Assembly: GCA_963739045.1 (NCBI GenBank)
Contig: CAVTYY010000005.1
Location: 806,001-870,000, forward strand
Direction: 5' to 3'
Length of the DNA stretch: 64,000 nt
From: Halobacillus_B sp963739045
GTDB lineage: Bacteria > Bacillota > Bacilli > Bacillales > Halobacillaceae
The translations under genes were made by a program, and so were the position numbers. The notes below the pieces were generated by a model, which saw only the letters and a list, made by a program, of their open reading frames with translations, ran no database searches and was not told where the DNA came from. Below, in pieces: positions 7,584 to 15,527 of the stretch (the first letter of the stretch is position 1; every line of letters starts with the position of its first letter).

Positions 7584-7644
7584 AAAGAGCGTGAATGCAT
7601 TTCGGGTTATTTCTTAAAAATTTTTGTAATGGAGAGGATCACGA

Positions 7645-8031
7645 ATGTTTCATTATACCGTTGAGACAAAGAAAAGTATGGATGAGGCGGTTCGGTCGTT
7701 AGAAGAAAGTCTAAAAGAAGAGAAATTCGGTGTCCTTTGGCAATTTGATATTAAAAATACTTTGCAGGAAAAAGGATTTGATTTCAATCAGCCTTATCTT
7801 GTGCTGGAGGTTTGTAATCCTAAGGAAGCGGACCGCGTGTTATCAAAGAATCAGTTGGCAGGTTATTTCCTCCCTTGCAAAATCGTGGTCTATCAAGATG
7901 AAGGCAAGACTAAAATTGGAATGCCAAGACCTACTTCCTTAATTAAAATGGTGGATGATAATGAATTAGTGGAATTTGCTGCCAGTATAGAAAATCGTTT
8001 GATCGGATGCATGGATAAGAGTGTTGAATAA
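7645..8031 (+). CDS. DUF302 domain protein
   Basis: A 128-residue soluble DUF302 protein, last gene of the sulfur operon. The family has no proven biochemical role; members are often found beside thiol and sulfur oxidation genes. Conserved features seen here are the N-terminal TVETKKSMDEAV helix, a central LVLEVCNP strand with a cysteine, and LPCKIVVYQD with a second cysteine. Two cysteines in these strands would suit a redox or persulfide-linked role, but this is inference. Start ATG follows GGAGAGG. Confidence 0.85.
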   Translation: MFHYTVETKKSMDEAVRSLEESLKEEKFGVLWQFDIKNTLQEKGFDFNQPYLVLEVCNPKEADRVLSKNQLAGYFLPCKIVVYQDEGKTKIGMPRPTSLIKMVDDNELVEFAASIENRLIGCMDKSVE

Positions 8032-8040
8032 TCCATTGGA

Positions 8041-8085
8041 GAACGTTAGAGGGTACAAGCCTCTCTGGCGTTCTTATTTATTTTA
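8041..8085 (+). terminator. Terminator of the sulfur operon
   Basis: GAACG and AGAGG arms pair with CCTCT and CGTTC (8041-8073) and are followed by TTATTTATTTT. It starts ten bases after the DUF302 stop. Confidence 0.8.
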
Positions 8086-8104
8086 GGCCATTTAATAATC
8101 ATGG

Positions 8105-8236
8105 ATGACATTGAATTTAAACAATAAGTCTTTACCTGCTGAAGATAAAATTTTTGAATGGAAATTGGAGACGTTTTGGGAAATGGTCTTCATATTTATC
8201 GTCGGACCGCAGGTGTGGGTCCGACGCGATTTTTAA
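8105..8236 (+). CDS. Possible 43-residue small protein
   Basis: An ATG-started frame with aromatic residues in the middle (FEWKLETFWEMVFIFIV) ending in the terminator hairpin at 8201. No ribosome site is visible before ATG 8105, and its last codons run through the hairpin, so translation is doubtful. No family recognised. Confidence 0.2.
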   Translation: MTLNLNNKSLPAEDKIFEWKLETFWEMVFIFIVGPQVWVRRDF

Positions 8237-8238
8237 AT
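8201..8238 (+). terminator. Second hairpin terminator downstream of the sulfur operon
   Basis: GTCGGACC (8201-8208) pairs with GGTCCGAC (8218-8225), followed by GCGATTTTTAAAT. It may be a backup terminator or end a short transcript starting after 8085. Confidence 0.65.
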
Positions 8239-8327
8239 ATTTATTAAAAAGTTTTTACTCATGCGGTAAACGAATGAACACCCTCGTTAATATGATATAG
8301 GAAGAGCATAGTAATGAGGTGGAAAAA

Positions 8328-8513
8328 TTGTTTTTTGTTATTATTTTTCTAGGGATCGGATTAGTAATCGGTGCTTTTCATAAAGAACCGGATCATATGA
8401 GCCCTGAAGAAGAAGCATGTTATATTTTCATTCTAGTGATGATTATAATGGCCTGGCCTTTATGGCTGTTATATAAATTAGGGTTCCGATATATGGAAAA
8501 ACACCGAAGCTGA
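8328..8513 (+). CDS. Small two-segment membrane protein
   Basis: About 61 residues with two hydrophobic stretches (FFVIIFLGIGLVIGAF and CYIFILVMIIMAWPLWLLY) around a short acidic loop (DHMSPEEEA). No family recognised. TTG 8328 is preferred because GAGGTGG at 8316-8322 is six bases upstream; the GTG at 8319 lies inside that site. It stands alone and is followed by a repeat-type terminator. Confidence 0.6.
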   Translation: MFFVIIFLGIGLVIGAFHKEPDHMSPEEEACYIFILVMIIMAWPLWLLYKLGFRYMEKHRS

Positions 8514-8593
8514 ACAGGGATGACAATAAAAAAATTGTCAACGGCGTAAGTGTGGGGTAGTTGAAACAAAAGAAGTTTAAGCATTATAAAGAT

Positions 8594-8678
8594 ACTGGGA
8601 CAGTTGTCTTTCAGACATTAGTAAATCCGAACGATGATGAAATGTACCAACACTTCATCATCGTTCGGATTTTTTTGT
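8594..8678 (+). repeat. Terminator-associated dispersed repeat, copy A
   Basis: A conserved 5' block (CTGGGACAGTTGTCTTTCAG, then ACATTAGTAAA) leads into a 19-bp perfect hairpin (8623-8641 with 8654-8672) closed by TTTTTTTG. Copies B (35644-35731) and C (32637-32716, minus) share both the block and the stem sequence. Confidence 0.75.
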
Positions 8679-8729
8679 CCTGCATAAAGTAAGGTTTCTT
8701 AGCTTACAAGTGAATACTGCAGCCTAGCC

Positions 8730-9551
8730 TTATTCTTTAGCATTTCCTGGTTCTCTAAAAGTCCGGTTTGTGTAGGGTGGAATTTCAATTGAATATTTAA
8801 ATGTTTTCATTAAGTTCAAGTACTTGTAATTAGGGTTCATTCTTGTCAGCTCTGAGACGGTAACGAACTCGTACCCCTGTTTTTTTAATTCAGGAAGAAT
8901 CTTTTTCAATGCGTTAATCGTCTGCATTCGATTGCCGCCATAATCGTGAAACAAAATAATGTCTCCATTTCTTACATTTTCTATGACATTGCGTACAATC
9001 GTGCTTGTTCCTGGCTGTTTCCAATCTAATGTGTCTTGATGCCATGACCACAATACAACGGTATAACCTTCCTCATTCGCTGTATAAACAATCGATTCAT
9101 TATAGGCTCCGCCTGGAGGACGAAATAATTTTGGAGAAAAACCCGTTAATTGATGAATAATTTCATTGGTCTGACGTAATTCTTTTATGAATGAATCTTT
9201 ATTCATCGTTCTAATATTTGGATGAGTGTAGGTGTGGTTAGCAACTTCGTGACCTGCCTTTACTTCTCTTTGGACGATGTCAGGGAAATTTTCGGCACGT
9301 TCCCCTACCACAAAAAAAGTTGCTTTTGCTCGGTATTCTTTCAGGACATCCAGAACAAGCGGAGTATAGATTTCACTGGGACCATCATCAAAAGTTAGAG
9401 CAATCATTTTTTTATTAGTGGGAATTTCCCAAATGGCTCGGCCTTGTTTTTCAAAGAAAAAACGGTCTGCTTTCGCTGCTGCTTCTTCACTTAAGAATAG
9501 GACAGAAATGAAAATTAATAAGGACAGTAAGACAAGAAATTTTCTTCTCAC
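8730..9551 (-). CDS. Secreted polysaccharide deacetylase
   Basis: A 273-residue NodB-fold deacetylase that removes N- or O-acetyl groups from cell-wall or extracellular glycans. An N-terminal signal segment (FLVLLSLLIFISVLFL) is followed by motif 1 ALTFDDGPS, metal-binding HEVANHTYTHPNI, RPPGGAYN, the WSWHQDTLDW motif and the closing ILFHDYGGNR. The motifs are complete, so it should be active. It resembles Bacillus PdaA/YlxY-like proteins but the substrate cannot be read from sequence. It is monocistronic and convergent with the small membrane gene before it. Confidence 0.9.
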   Translation of the reverse strand: MRRKFLVLLSLLIFISVLFLSEEAAAKADRFFFEKQGRAIWEIPTNKKMIALTFDDGPSEIYTPLVLDVLKEYRAKATFFVVGERAENFPDIVQREVKAGHEVANHTYTHPNIRTMNKDSFIKELRQTNEIIHQLTGFSPKLFRPPGGAYNESIVYTANEEGYTVVLWSWHQDTLDWKQPGTSTIVRNVIENVRNGDIILFHDYGGNRMQTINALKKILPELKKQGYEFVTVSELTRMNPNYKYLNLMKTFKYSIEIPPYTNRTFREPGNAKE

Positions 9552-9654
9552 AAAGACACGGCCTCCTCTTTTTTCTTATCTTGCCGTTGAGAAGCTGTTT
9601 TTATGATGAGAATTATTAACAATAACCAAATATATAAGGCAGAGGAGCAATGAT

Positions 9655-10185
9655 ATGTATCAAGAATTTTGGGCAAGTATTAGTCCTGATGCATGGCTGC
9701 AAACTGCAGGGGGAATTATAGGTGCTTTTGTTGGAACCTTGTTAGCAGGAATGATTTCCATCTTCCTTTATAAGAAAGAAGCGCAAGATCATCGAGTTGA
9801 GAAATTTAGTCAGTTTAAAAGAAATTATCTTATTTATTTCAGAAACAAAGTAATTAGCCTAGTCGAATTGTTAGAGGAATCAGAGAAAATAAATTTAAAA
9901 CAATCTCCTTTTCAGTTGAAAATGATTAAAGTCAAAAATGAAGAGGTCAAGCGGTATTATTTAATGAATCTGGAACCTTGTGTTCCCATTGAGCTTCATG
10001 AGTCGTTTGAACATATGTACGGTCAAATTGTAAACATAGAAAGCTTCATTCACTTGATTTACGGTCATCAAGACGCGGAGGAATTGATCACATTGCTGAA
10101 TCTTCTGCCAATCATGAATGAATCCATACAGGAAATTTCTCATACCATCGATGTGATTGATACAAGAATAGAGGAAGATTTTTAA
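9655..10185 (+). CDS. Hypothetical membrane-anchored protein
   Basis: A 176-residue protein with one membrane segment (about residues 18-38, GGIIGAFVGTLLAGMISIFLY) followed by a Lys/Glu-rich, probably helical cytoplasmic part. No catalytic motif is visible and I recognise no family. GAGGAGC lies just upstream of ATG 9655. It is single and ends at a clear terminator, so its function cannot be inferred from neighbours. Confidence 0.7.
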   Translation: MYQEFWASISPDAWLQTAGGIIGAFVGTLLAGMISIFLYKKEAQDHRVEKFSQFKRNYLIYFRNKVISLVELLEESEKINLKQSPFQLKMIKVKNEEVKRYYLMNLEPCVPIELHESFEHMYGQIVNIESFIHLIYGHQDAEELITLLNLLPIMNESIQEISHTIDVIDTRIEEDF

Positions 10186-10193
10186 AAAATGAA

Positions 10194-10222
10194 AATAACC
10201 AGGAATACCCCTGGTTATTATT
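10194..10222 (+). terminator. Terminator after the hypothetical membrane gene
   Basis: AATAACCAGG (10194-10203) pairs perfectly with CCTGGTTATT (10210-10219), followed by ATTTG. The flanking A-rich side could also stop transcripts of the YjcZ-type gene on the minus strand. Confidence 0.75.
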
Positions 10223-10254
10223 TGAAACAAAATAGAAATTAGCATTTTTCCTTA

Positions 10255-10392
10255 TTAACGATAGAAGGAAGCTCCCACAATAATTAACAGGATAAACAGA
10301 ACTACGATTAGTGCGAAACCGCCACCGTATCCGTAGCCACCGCCGCAGCCACCACCGTAGCCGCCGCCGAATCCGCCGCCATAAAAGCCCAT
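10255..10392 (-). CDS. YjcZ-family Gly-rich mini-protein
   Basis: A 45-residue protein: a Gly/Tyr-rich head (MGFYGGGFGGGYGGGCGGGY) followed by one hydrophobic segment (FALIVVLFILLIIVGASFY) and Arg. This is the layout of the YjcZ/sporulation-linked mini-proteins common in spore-forming Bacillaceae. Start ATG at 10392 follows AAAGGTGGTGG. The role is not known; expression during sporulation is family expectation, not shown here. Confidence 0.87.
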   Translation of the reverse strand: MGFYGGGFGGGYGGGCGGGYGYGGGFALIVVLFILLIIVGASFYR

Positions 10393-10720
10393 GATTCCAC
10401 CACCTTTATTGCTTTATATAACAGGGTATGTAGGGGGTGCCATATTGGGAAGGGCATTTGTCCATTATTGAAAGTCATCGCTTATTTGAATTTCTTACTA
10501 TTTGGAAATTCATACGTATTTATAAAGAGAAATTAATGATTATTTATCAAGTGATTATCGACAAGGAAGCTGACTAATTTCCTCCGAATTTATAAAACAC
10601 AGAATGATTTGAATGGAGGAATCCCCCCCTTGTTTTAGAGATAAAAAAGAAAAAAAGAAACACATAATTTACCTGTAGAATTCAGCCATAGCCTGAATGA
10701 AAACGCTTTATCAAAAACCT
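10393..10720. other. AT-rich intergenic stretch
   Basis: Between the YjcZ-type gene and the ilvE control region. It should hold the promoter of the minus-strand mini-gene. I see no further gene, repeat or structured RNA. Confidence 0.5.
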
Positions 10721-10730
10721 GAATAATCAA

Positions 10731-10787
10731 AGTGTTCAGAAAATTTACTGAAAACCTGTTGACCTTCTCTCGAAATCGGTTTAAAGT
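10731..10787 (+). promoter_or_regulatory. Probable ilvE promoter with two overlapping CodY boxes
   Basis: AGTGTTCAGAAAATT (10731-10745) matches the CodY consensus AATTTTCWGAAAATT at 13 of 15 positions; AATTTACTGAAAACC (10742-10756) matches at 12 of 15 and overlaps it. TTGACC (10759-10764) with TAAAGT 17 bases later is a fair promoter directly downstream. CodY control of ilvE is expected in Bacillaceae. The distance to the start codon leaves a 5' leader of about 180 bases. Confidence 0.6.
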
Positions 10788-10862
10788 AGTCCTCAATCAA
10801 CTAAACCGAAAACGCAGTGTTCAAACAGTAAACGGATAGTTGGTTCATGTGGAATGACCATC

Positions 10863-10903
10863 GGACCCTGAAAAGTAAGAGTGCATGCTTACCCCCAGGG
10901 TCC
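10863..10903 (+). promoter_or_regulatory. Leader hairpin upstream of ilvE
   Basis: GGACCCTG (10863-10870) pairs with CAGGGTCC (10896-10903) around an inner stem GTAAG/CTTAC. It lies inside the predicted ilvE leader and lacks a long U-tract, so it is not a standard terminator. It may stabilise or regulate the transcript. Confidence 0.4.
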
Positions 10904-10967
10904 ACATTAACACTTTTATTCATTATCCATATTAACCATAACTATACAAAAGAAAGGAGTGCTGAGA

Positions 10968-11873
10968 ATGAGCAGCCAATGGATTTATATGAGCGGCGAA
11001 TTCGTAGACAAGAGTGAAGCAGTCGTATCCGTCTACGATCACGGTTTCTTATATGGAGACGGGGTGTTCGAAGGCATTCGGGTTTACGAAGGCAATGTCT
11101 TTAAGTTAGAAGAACACTTAAACCGTCTCTTCGATTCTGCTAAGTCAATCATGCTTCAAGTACCATATGAAAAGGAGGAATTGGAAGAAATTATTGTTGA
11201 AACTGTCCGCAGAAACCAGCTGGAAACCGCCTATATACGAGTAGTTGTCTCCAGAGGTGCTGGGAATCTCGGACTGGATCCTTCCAGTTGTTCAAATCCT
11301 CGCGTGGTTGTCATTGCTGAAGCACTCGCTTTATTTCCTAAAGAGCTGTATGAACGAGGTGTCAGACTTGCTTCAGTATCCAGCAGGCGTAATAGACCGG
11401 ATGTACTTCCTCCGCAAGTGAAATCATTAAATTATTTAAATAATATTTTAGTTAAAATGGAGGCTAACCAGGCCGGCGTTGATGAAGCATTAATGATGAA
11501 CGACCAAGGTTATGTGACAGAAGGTTCAGCAGATAATATCTTTATTATAAAAAACGGCACAATCCTAACCCCACCTACCTATTTAGGTGCACTTGAAGGA
11601 ATTACGCGAAATGCAATTATAGACTTAGCCCGGGAAAAAGGCTATGAAGTAAAAGAGCAGCCATTCACCCGCCATGATGTGTACGTGGCAGATGAAGTTT
11701 TCTTAACAGGCACGGCTGCTGAAGTGATTGCCGTGGTAGAAGTGGATCAGCGTGAAGTAGGCGATGGAAAACCAGGTGCAGTCACAAGTCATTTACTTTC
11801 TGAATTTAGAAAAATCACCACCACAGACGGGGTGAAAGTAAATCCTCAAGAAAGTAAAGCACAAGTCAGCTGA
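10968..11873 (+). CDS. ilvE: Branched-chain amino acid aminotransferase
   Basis: Class IV PLP-dependent transaminase, about 301 residues, catalysing the last step of leucine, isoleucine and valine synthesis. Motifs: YDHGFLYGDGVFEGIRVY at the N-terminus, the lysine region LPPQVKSLNYLNNIL that binds PLP, and EGSADNIFII. The ATG at 10968 is eight bases after AAAGGAG, whereas the GTG at 10959 overlaps that site. It lies upstream of the T-box leader and so has separate control from ilvB, probably by CodY. Confidence 0.93.
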   Translation: MSSQWIYMSGEFVDKSEAVVSVYDHGFLYGDGVFEGIRVYEGNVFKLEEHLNRLFDSAKSIMLQVPYEKEELEEIIVETVRRNQLETAYIRVVVSRGAGNLGLDPSSCSNPRVVVIAEALALFPKELYERGVRLASVSSRRNRPDVLPPQVKSLNYLNNILVKMEANQAGVDEALMMNDQGYVTEGSADNIFIIKNGTILTPPTYLGALEGITRNAIIDLAREKGYEVKEQPFTRHDVYVADEVFLTGTAAEVIAVVEVDQREVGDGKPGAVTSHLLSEFRKITTTDGVKVNPQESKAQVS

Positions 11874-11920
11874 TGAACGTACTGACAAACAATTTCATCT
11901 TAATAACTCGTTGACAGGAA

Positions 11921-12211
11921 TAAAGGAATAAGAAATTGTATTCACAGAGAGCCGGGGTTGCTGGAAGCCCGGAAATACAACTTATTCTGACATCATCCTT
12001 GAGTGTCTTAGCTGAACGGTATCTAGTAGGCGGGACCAGGTGTTCACAGCACCTGTTATCAAAAAGAAGTTATCCAGGATAACTTCATGAGGTGGAGCCG
12101 CTGGCTTCACGAACGAGGGTGGTACCGTGAAAGAACAAAGGCCTTTTCACCCCTCTCTTTCCTTAACGCAGTGCGTGTAAGGGGAGTGTAGGGGGAGAAG
12201 GTCTTTTTTTA
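11921..12211 (+). promoter_or_regulatory. T-box leader of the ilv-leu operon
   Basis: The conserved T-box sequence GGGTGGTACCG (12117-12127) is preceded by a Stem I with AGAGAGCCGGGG and a GACATCATCCTTGAGTGTC segment that fits a specifier loop; the codon ATC (11992-11994) followed by A suggests isoleucine. The antiterminator competes with a terminator whose arms are GGCCTTTTCACCCC (from 12140) and GGGGGAGAAGGTC, followed by TTTTTTT to 12210. Uncharged tRNA would allow readthrough into ilvB. A TTGACA at 11911 is the likely -35. Specifier assignment is by eye. Confidence 0.9.
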
Positions 12212-12237
12212 TATTTTTTATCAGGAGGGATTTAAAA

Positions 12238-13953
12238 ATGAAGGTAGAGGCAAAGCCGATGGAACAGACGACTACAAGGACGGGGGCAGATTTACTTGTA
12301 GAAGCTTTAATTGGGCAGGAAGTTAAAACGTTATTTGGTTATCCAGGTGGAGCGGTATTACCTATCTACGATGCTTTATATAGAGCAAAAGGTAATTTCG
12401 ACCACGTTCTTCCCCGCCATGAGCAAGGAGCTATCCATGCGGCTGAAGGATATGCAAGAGTGTCAGGACGTGCAGGCGTTGTTATTGGAACTTCAGGACC
12501 AGGAGCAACAAACCTGGTTACAGGCATTGCAGATGCCATGATGGATTCGATTCCACTCGTTATTTTTACAGGGCAGGTAGCCAAGGGTGTCATTGGTACC
12601 GATGCTTTTCAGGAATCCGATATTATGGGCATCACTACACCCATTACGAAGCATAATTATCAAGTCCAGCAAATAGAAGAACTGCCAAGAATTGTGAAAG
12701 AGGCATTTCATATTGCTACAACTGGAAGACCTGGTCCAGTAGTTGTGGACATTCCAAAGGATATTGCAGCAACGGTAACCGAAGCGAAAGTAGAAAATCA
12801 CTTTCATCTGCCGGGCTATCAACCCACTTTAAAGCCAAATCCAATGCAAATTAGTAAGCTTCATGAAGCATTGAAAACTGCTAAAAAACCAATTGTTTTG
12901 GCTGGATCAGGAGTGATTCACGCAGGAGCTTCAGCGCAGCTCAAAGAGTTTGTAAGAAATTATCAGCTGCCTGTTACCACAACATTGCTCGGACTAGGCA
13001 GTTATCCAGGGAATGATGAGTTGTCCTTAGGAATGGCAGGTATGCATGGAACCTATGCTGCCAATATGGCTCTTTATGAATGTGATCTTCTGATAAATAT
13101 CGGCTCTCGATTTGATGATCGTTTAACCGGTAACCTGGATCATTTTGCTCCAGGAGCTAAGGTTGCTCACATTGATATCGACCCTGCTGAAATCGGAAAA
13201 AACATTCCTACTCATATTCCGATTGTATCGGACGCGAAGGCAGCACTTGAATCACTGAATAAGAAGGAAATCAACCGACTTGATCATGAGGAGTGGATCA
13301 GCCAGGTCAACACAAATAAAGCCGATTTCCCATTGTGGCACGACTTGCCGGAAGAAGCACTCATCCCTCAGTGGCTGCTCAGAAAAGTTTACGACTATAC
13401 CAAAGGAGAAGCTGTTGTAGCTACGGATGTCGGTCAGCATCAAATGTGGGCCGCCCAGTATTACCATTTTAATTTGCCTAATCGCTGGGTGACTTCAGGT
13501 GGTCTTGGCACGATGGGATACGGTTTTCCAGCTGCTATCGGTGCCCAGTTAGCAGATATGGACTCTACGGTAGTTGCAGTGGTCGGCGATGGAGGATTTC
13601 AAATGACCCTCCAGGAGCTTTCGGTATTACAGGAACGAAAGCTGCCAGTGAAAATTCTCATCGTCAATAACCAGGCGCTAGGGATGGTCAGACAGTGGCA
13701 GGAGAAATTTTATGATAAGCGATATTCTGAATCAATCATTGAGGTACAGCCTGACTTTGTAAAGCTTGCAGAAAGTTATCAAATTCCAGGCTACAAGCTG
13801 GAAACGCAGCAGGAGGTAGAAGAAATGCTTCCTAAGATATTAAATGATCCTCATCCAGCGTTGATTGACTGCCGTGTTCTTCAAACGGAAAATGTGTATC
13901 CAATGATAGCTCCCGGCAAAGGGCTTCATGAAATGATTGGGGTGAAACGATGA
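12238..13953 (+). CDS. ilvB: Acetolactate synthase large subunit
   Basis: A 571-residue thiamine-diphosphate enzyme that makes acetolactate or acetohydroxybutyrate from pyruvate. Motifs: GYPGGAVLPIYDAL, PRHEQGAIHAAEGYAR with the catalytic Glu, GTSGPGATNLVTGIADA, and the ThDP motif VVGDGGFQMTLQELSVL ending in NNQALGMVRQWQ. Length is usual. The start follows AGGAGGG after the T-box terminator. Its last four bases overlap the start of ilvN (ATGA), giving coupled synthesis of the two subunits. Confidence 0.96.
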   Translation: MKVEAKPMEQTTTRTGADLLVEALIGQEVKTLFGYPGGAVLPIYDALYRAKGNFDHVLPRHEQGAIHAAEGYARVSGRAGVVIGTSGPGATNLVTGIADAMMDSIPLVIFTGQVAKGVIGTDAFQESDIMGITTPITKHNYQVQQIEELPRIVKEAFHIATTGRPGPVVVDIPKDIAATVTEAKVENHFHLPGYQPTLKPNPMQISKLHEALKTAKKPIVLAGSGVIHAGASAQLKEFVRNYQLPVTTTLLGLGSYPGNDELSLGMAGMHGTYAANMALYECDLLINIGSRFDDRLTGNLDHFAPGAKVAHIDIDPAEIGKNIPTHIPIVSDAKAALESLNKKEINRLDHEEWISQVNTNKADFPLWHDLPEEALIPQWLLRKVYDYTKGEAVVATDVGQHQMWAAQYYHFNLPNRWVTSGGLGTMGYGFPAAIGAQLADMDSTVVAVVGDGGFQMTLQELSVLQERKLPVKILIVNNQALGMVRQWQEKFYDKRYSESIIEVQPDFVKLAESYQIPGYKLETQQEVEEMLPKILNDPHPALIDCRVLQTENVYPMIAPGKGLHEMIGVKR

Positions 13954-14471
13954 AACGAATTGTCACAGCGATTGTCCACAATAGGAGTGGTGTATTGAAT
14001 CGAGTCACCGGGTTACTTTCTAAGCGGCAATTCAACATTGAAAGTATATCCGTGGGACGCACTGAAACAGAAGGGATTTCCAAAATGACTTTTGTGGTCG
14101 ATGTAGAAGACAACCGTAAGCTTGAGCAGCTCACGAAACAACTCAACAAACAAATTGATGTGTTGAAAGTATCTGATATTACGGATAAAGCGATTGTGGC
14201 AAGAGAGCTTGCGATGGTGAAAGTCATCAGTAATCCTCAGATACGCAGTGAGCTTCAGGGAATCATCGAACCATTCCGGGCTTCGATCATCGATGTAAGT
14301 AAAGAGAACATGACTGTTCAAGTCACCGGGACATCGGATAAGGTCGATGCTTTAATTGAATTGCTTCGGCCTTACGGAATTAAAGAACTGGCAAGAACAG
14401 GGCTGACAGCCTTTACAAGAGGTCAGCAGCCGCAAACTACAGAGATTAAATCTTATTCACTATTAAAATAA
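13950..14471 (+). CDS. ilvN: Acetolactate synthase small (regulatory) subunit
   Basis: A 173-residue regulatory partner of IlvB. The N-terminal ACT domain (IVTAIVHNRSGVLNRVTGLLSKRQFNIESI) binds valine for feedback inhibition; the C-terminal domain (ELQGIIEPFRASIIDVS) completes the family fold. Called ilvH in Bacillus. Start ATG overlaps the ilvB stop. Length and both domains are standard. Confidence 0.95.
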   Translation: MKRIVTAIVHNRSGVLNRVTGLLSKRQFNIESISVGRTETEGISKMTFVVDVEDNRKLEQLTKQLNKQIDVLKVSDITDKAIVARELAMVKVISNPQIRSELQGIIEPFRASIIDVSKENMTVQVTGTSDKVDALIELLRPYGIKELARTGLTAFTRGQQPQTTEIKSYSLLK

Positions 14472-14495
14472 TAATTTTTGAAAGGATGATATAAA

Positions 14496-15527
14496 ATGGC
14501 AAAAGTTTACTATCAAAATGACATTCAGGACGAGGTACTAAAAAACAAGAAGGTGGCAGTGATTGGGTACGGATCCCAGGGTCACGCCCATGCTCAGAAT
14601 TTAAAAGAAAGTGGCTATAATGTTGTAGTTGGTCTAAGAAAAGGAAAGTCCTGGGATAAAGCAGAAGAAGATGGTCTGGAAGTTAAAGTGGTCGCAGAAG
14701 CAGTCGCGGAATCAGATGTAGTCATGGTTCTGCTTCCTGATGAACATCAGCCATCCGTCTATGAAGAACACATCAAACCAAATCTAAACGCAGGAAACGC
14801 TCTTGCATTTGCTCATGGATTTAATGTTCATTTCAACCAAGTGGTCCCTCCTTCTGACGTCGATGTATTCTTAGTTGCTCCTAAAGGGCCAGGACACCTT
14901 GTGAGAAGGACATTTGAGGAAGGGGCAGGTGTTCCTTCTCTAATTGGAGTCGAACAGAACGTAACTGGTGAAGCGAAAGAGATCGCACTTGCCTATGCGA
15001 AAGGTATCGGCAGCGGGCGTGCCGGCGTTCTGGAAACAAGCTTTCAGGAAGAAACGGAAACCGATCTGTTTGGTGAACAAGCGGTACTTTGCGGAGGACT
15101 TTCCAGCCTGGTCAAAGCTGGATTTGAAACTCTAACAGAAGCAGGATACCAGCCTGAAGTCGCCTACTTCGAATGTATGCATGAATTGAAACTGATTGTG
15201 GACTTGATGTATGAAGGCGGGCTTGAGTATATGCGTTATTCCATTTCTGATACGGCACAATGGGGTGACTTTGTATCAGGACCCCGCGTAGTAAATGAAG
15301 ATACGAAACAACGCATGAAAGAAGTATTGGAAGATATCCAGACCGGTAAATTTGCAAAAGGCTGGATTCTTGAAAACCAGGTAAACCGTCCTGAATTTAA
15401 CGCGATTAATGCACTTGAAAATAATCATCAAATTGAGAAGGTAGGAAGAGAATTAAGAGAATTAATGCCATTCGTTAAGAAGCCCCAATCTAAACAAAAG
15501 GATGTGGTCAAGCATGGCTCACGTTAA
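14496..15527 (+). CDS. ilvC: Ketol-acid reductoisomerase
   Basis: A 343-residue class I enzyme converting acetolactate to dihydroxyisovalerate with NADPH and magnesium. The Rossmann motif VIGYGSQGHAHAQNL, FAHGFNVHF, VAPKGPGHLVRR and the metal-binding E-x-x-x-D/E-x-x-E region (ETDLFGEQAVLCGG) are present. AAAGGATG precedes the ATG. Its end overlaps leuA by about 14 bases. Confidence 0.96.
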   Translation: MAKVYYQNDIQDEVLKNKKVAVIGYGSQGHAHAQNLKESGYNVVVGLRKGKSWDKAEEDGLEVKVVAEAVAESDVVMVLLPDEHQPSVYEEHIKPNLNAGNALAFAHGFNVHFNQVVPPSDVDVFLVAPKGPGHLVRRTFEEGAGVPSLIGVEQNVTGEAKEIALAYAKGIGSGRAGVLETSFQEETETDLFGEQAVLCGGLSSLVKAGFETLTEAGYQPEVAYFECMHELKLIVDLMYEGGLEYMRYSISDTAQWGDFVSGPRVVNEDTKQRMKEVLEDIQTGKFAKGWILENQVNRPEFNAINALENNHQIEKVGRELRELMPFVKKPQSKQKDVVKHGSR

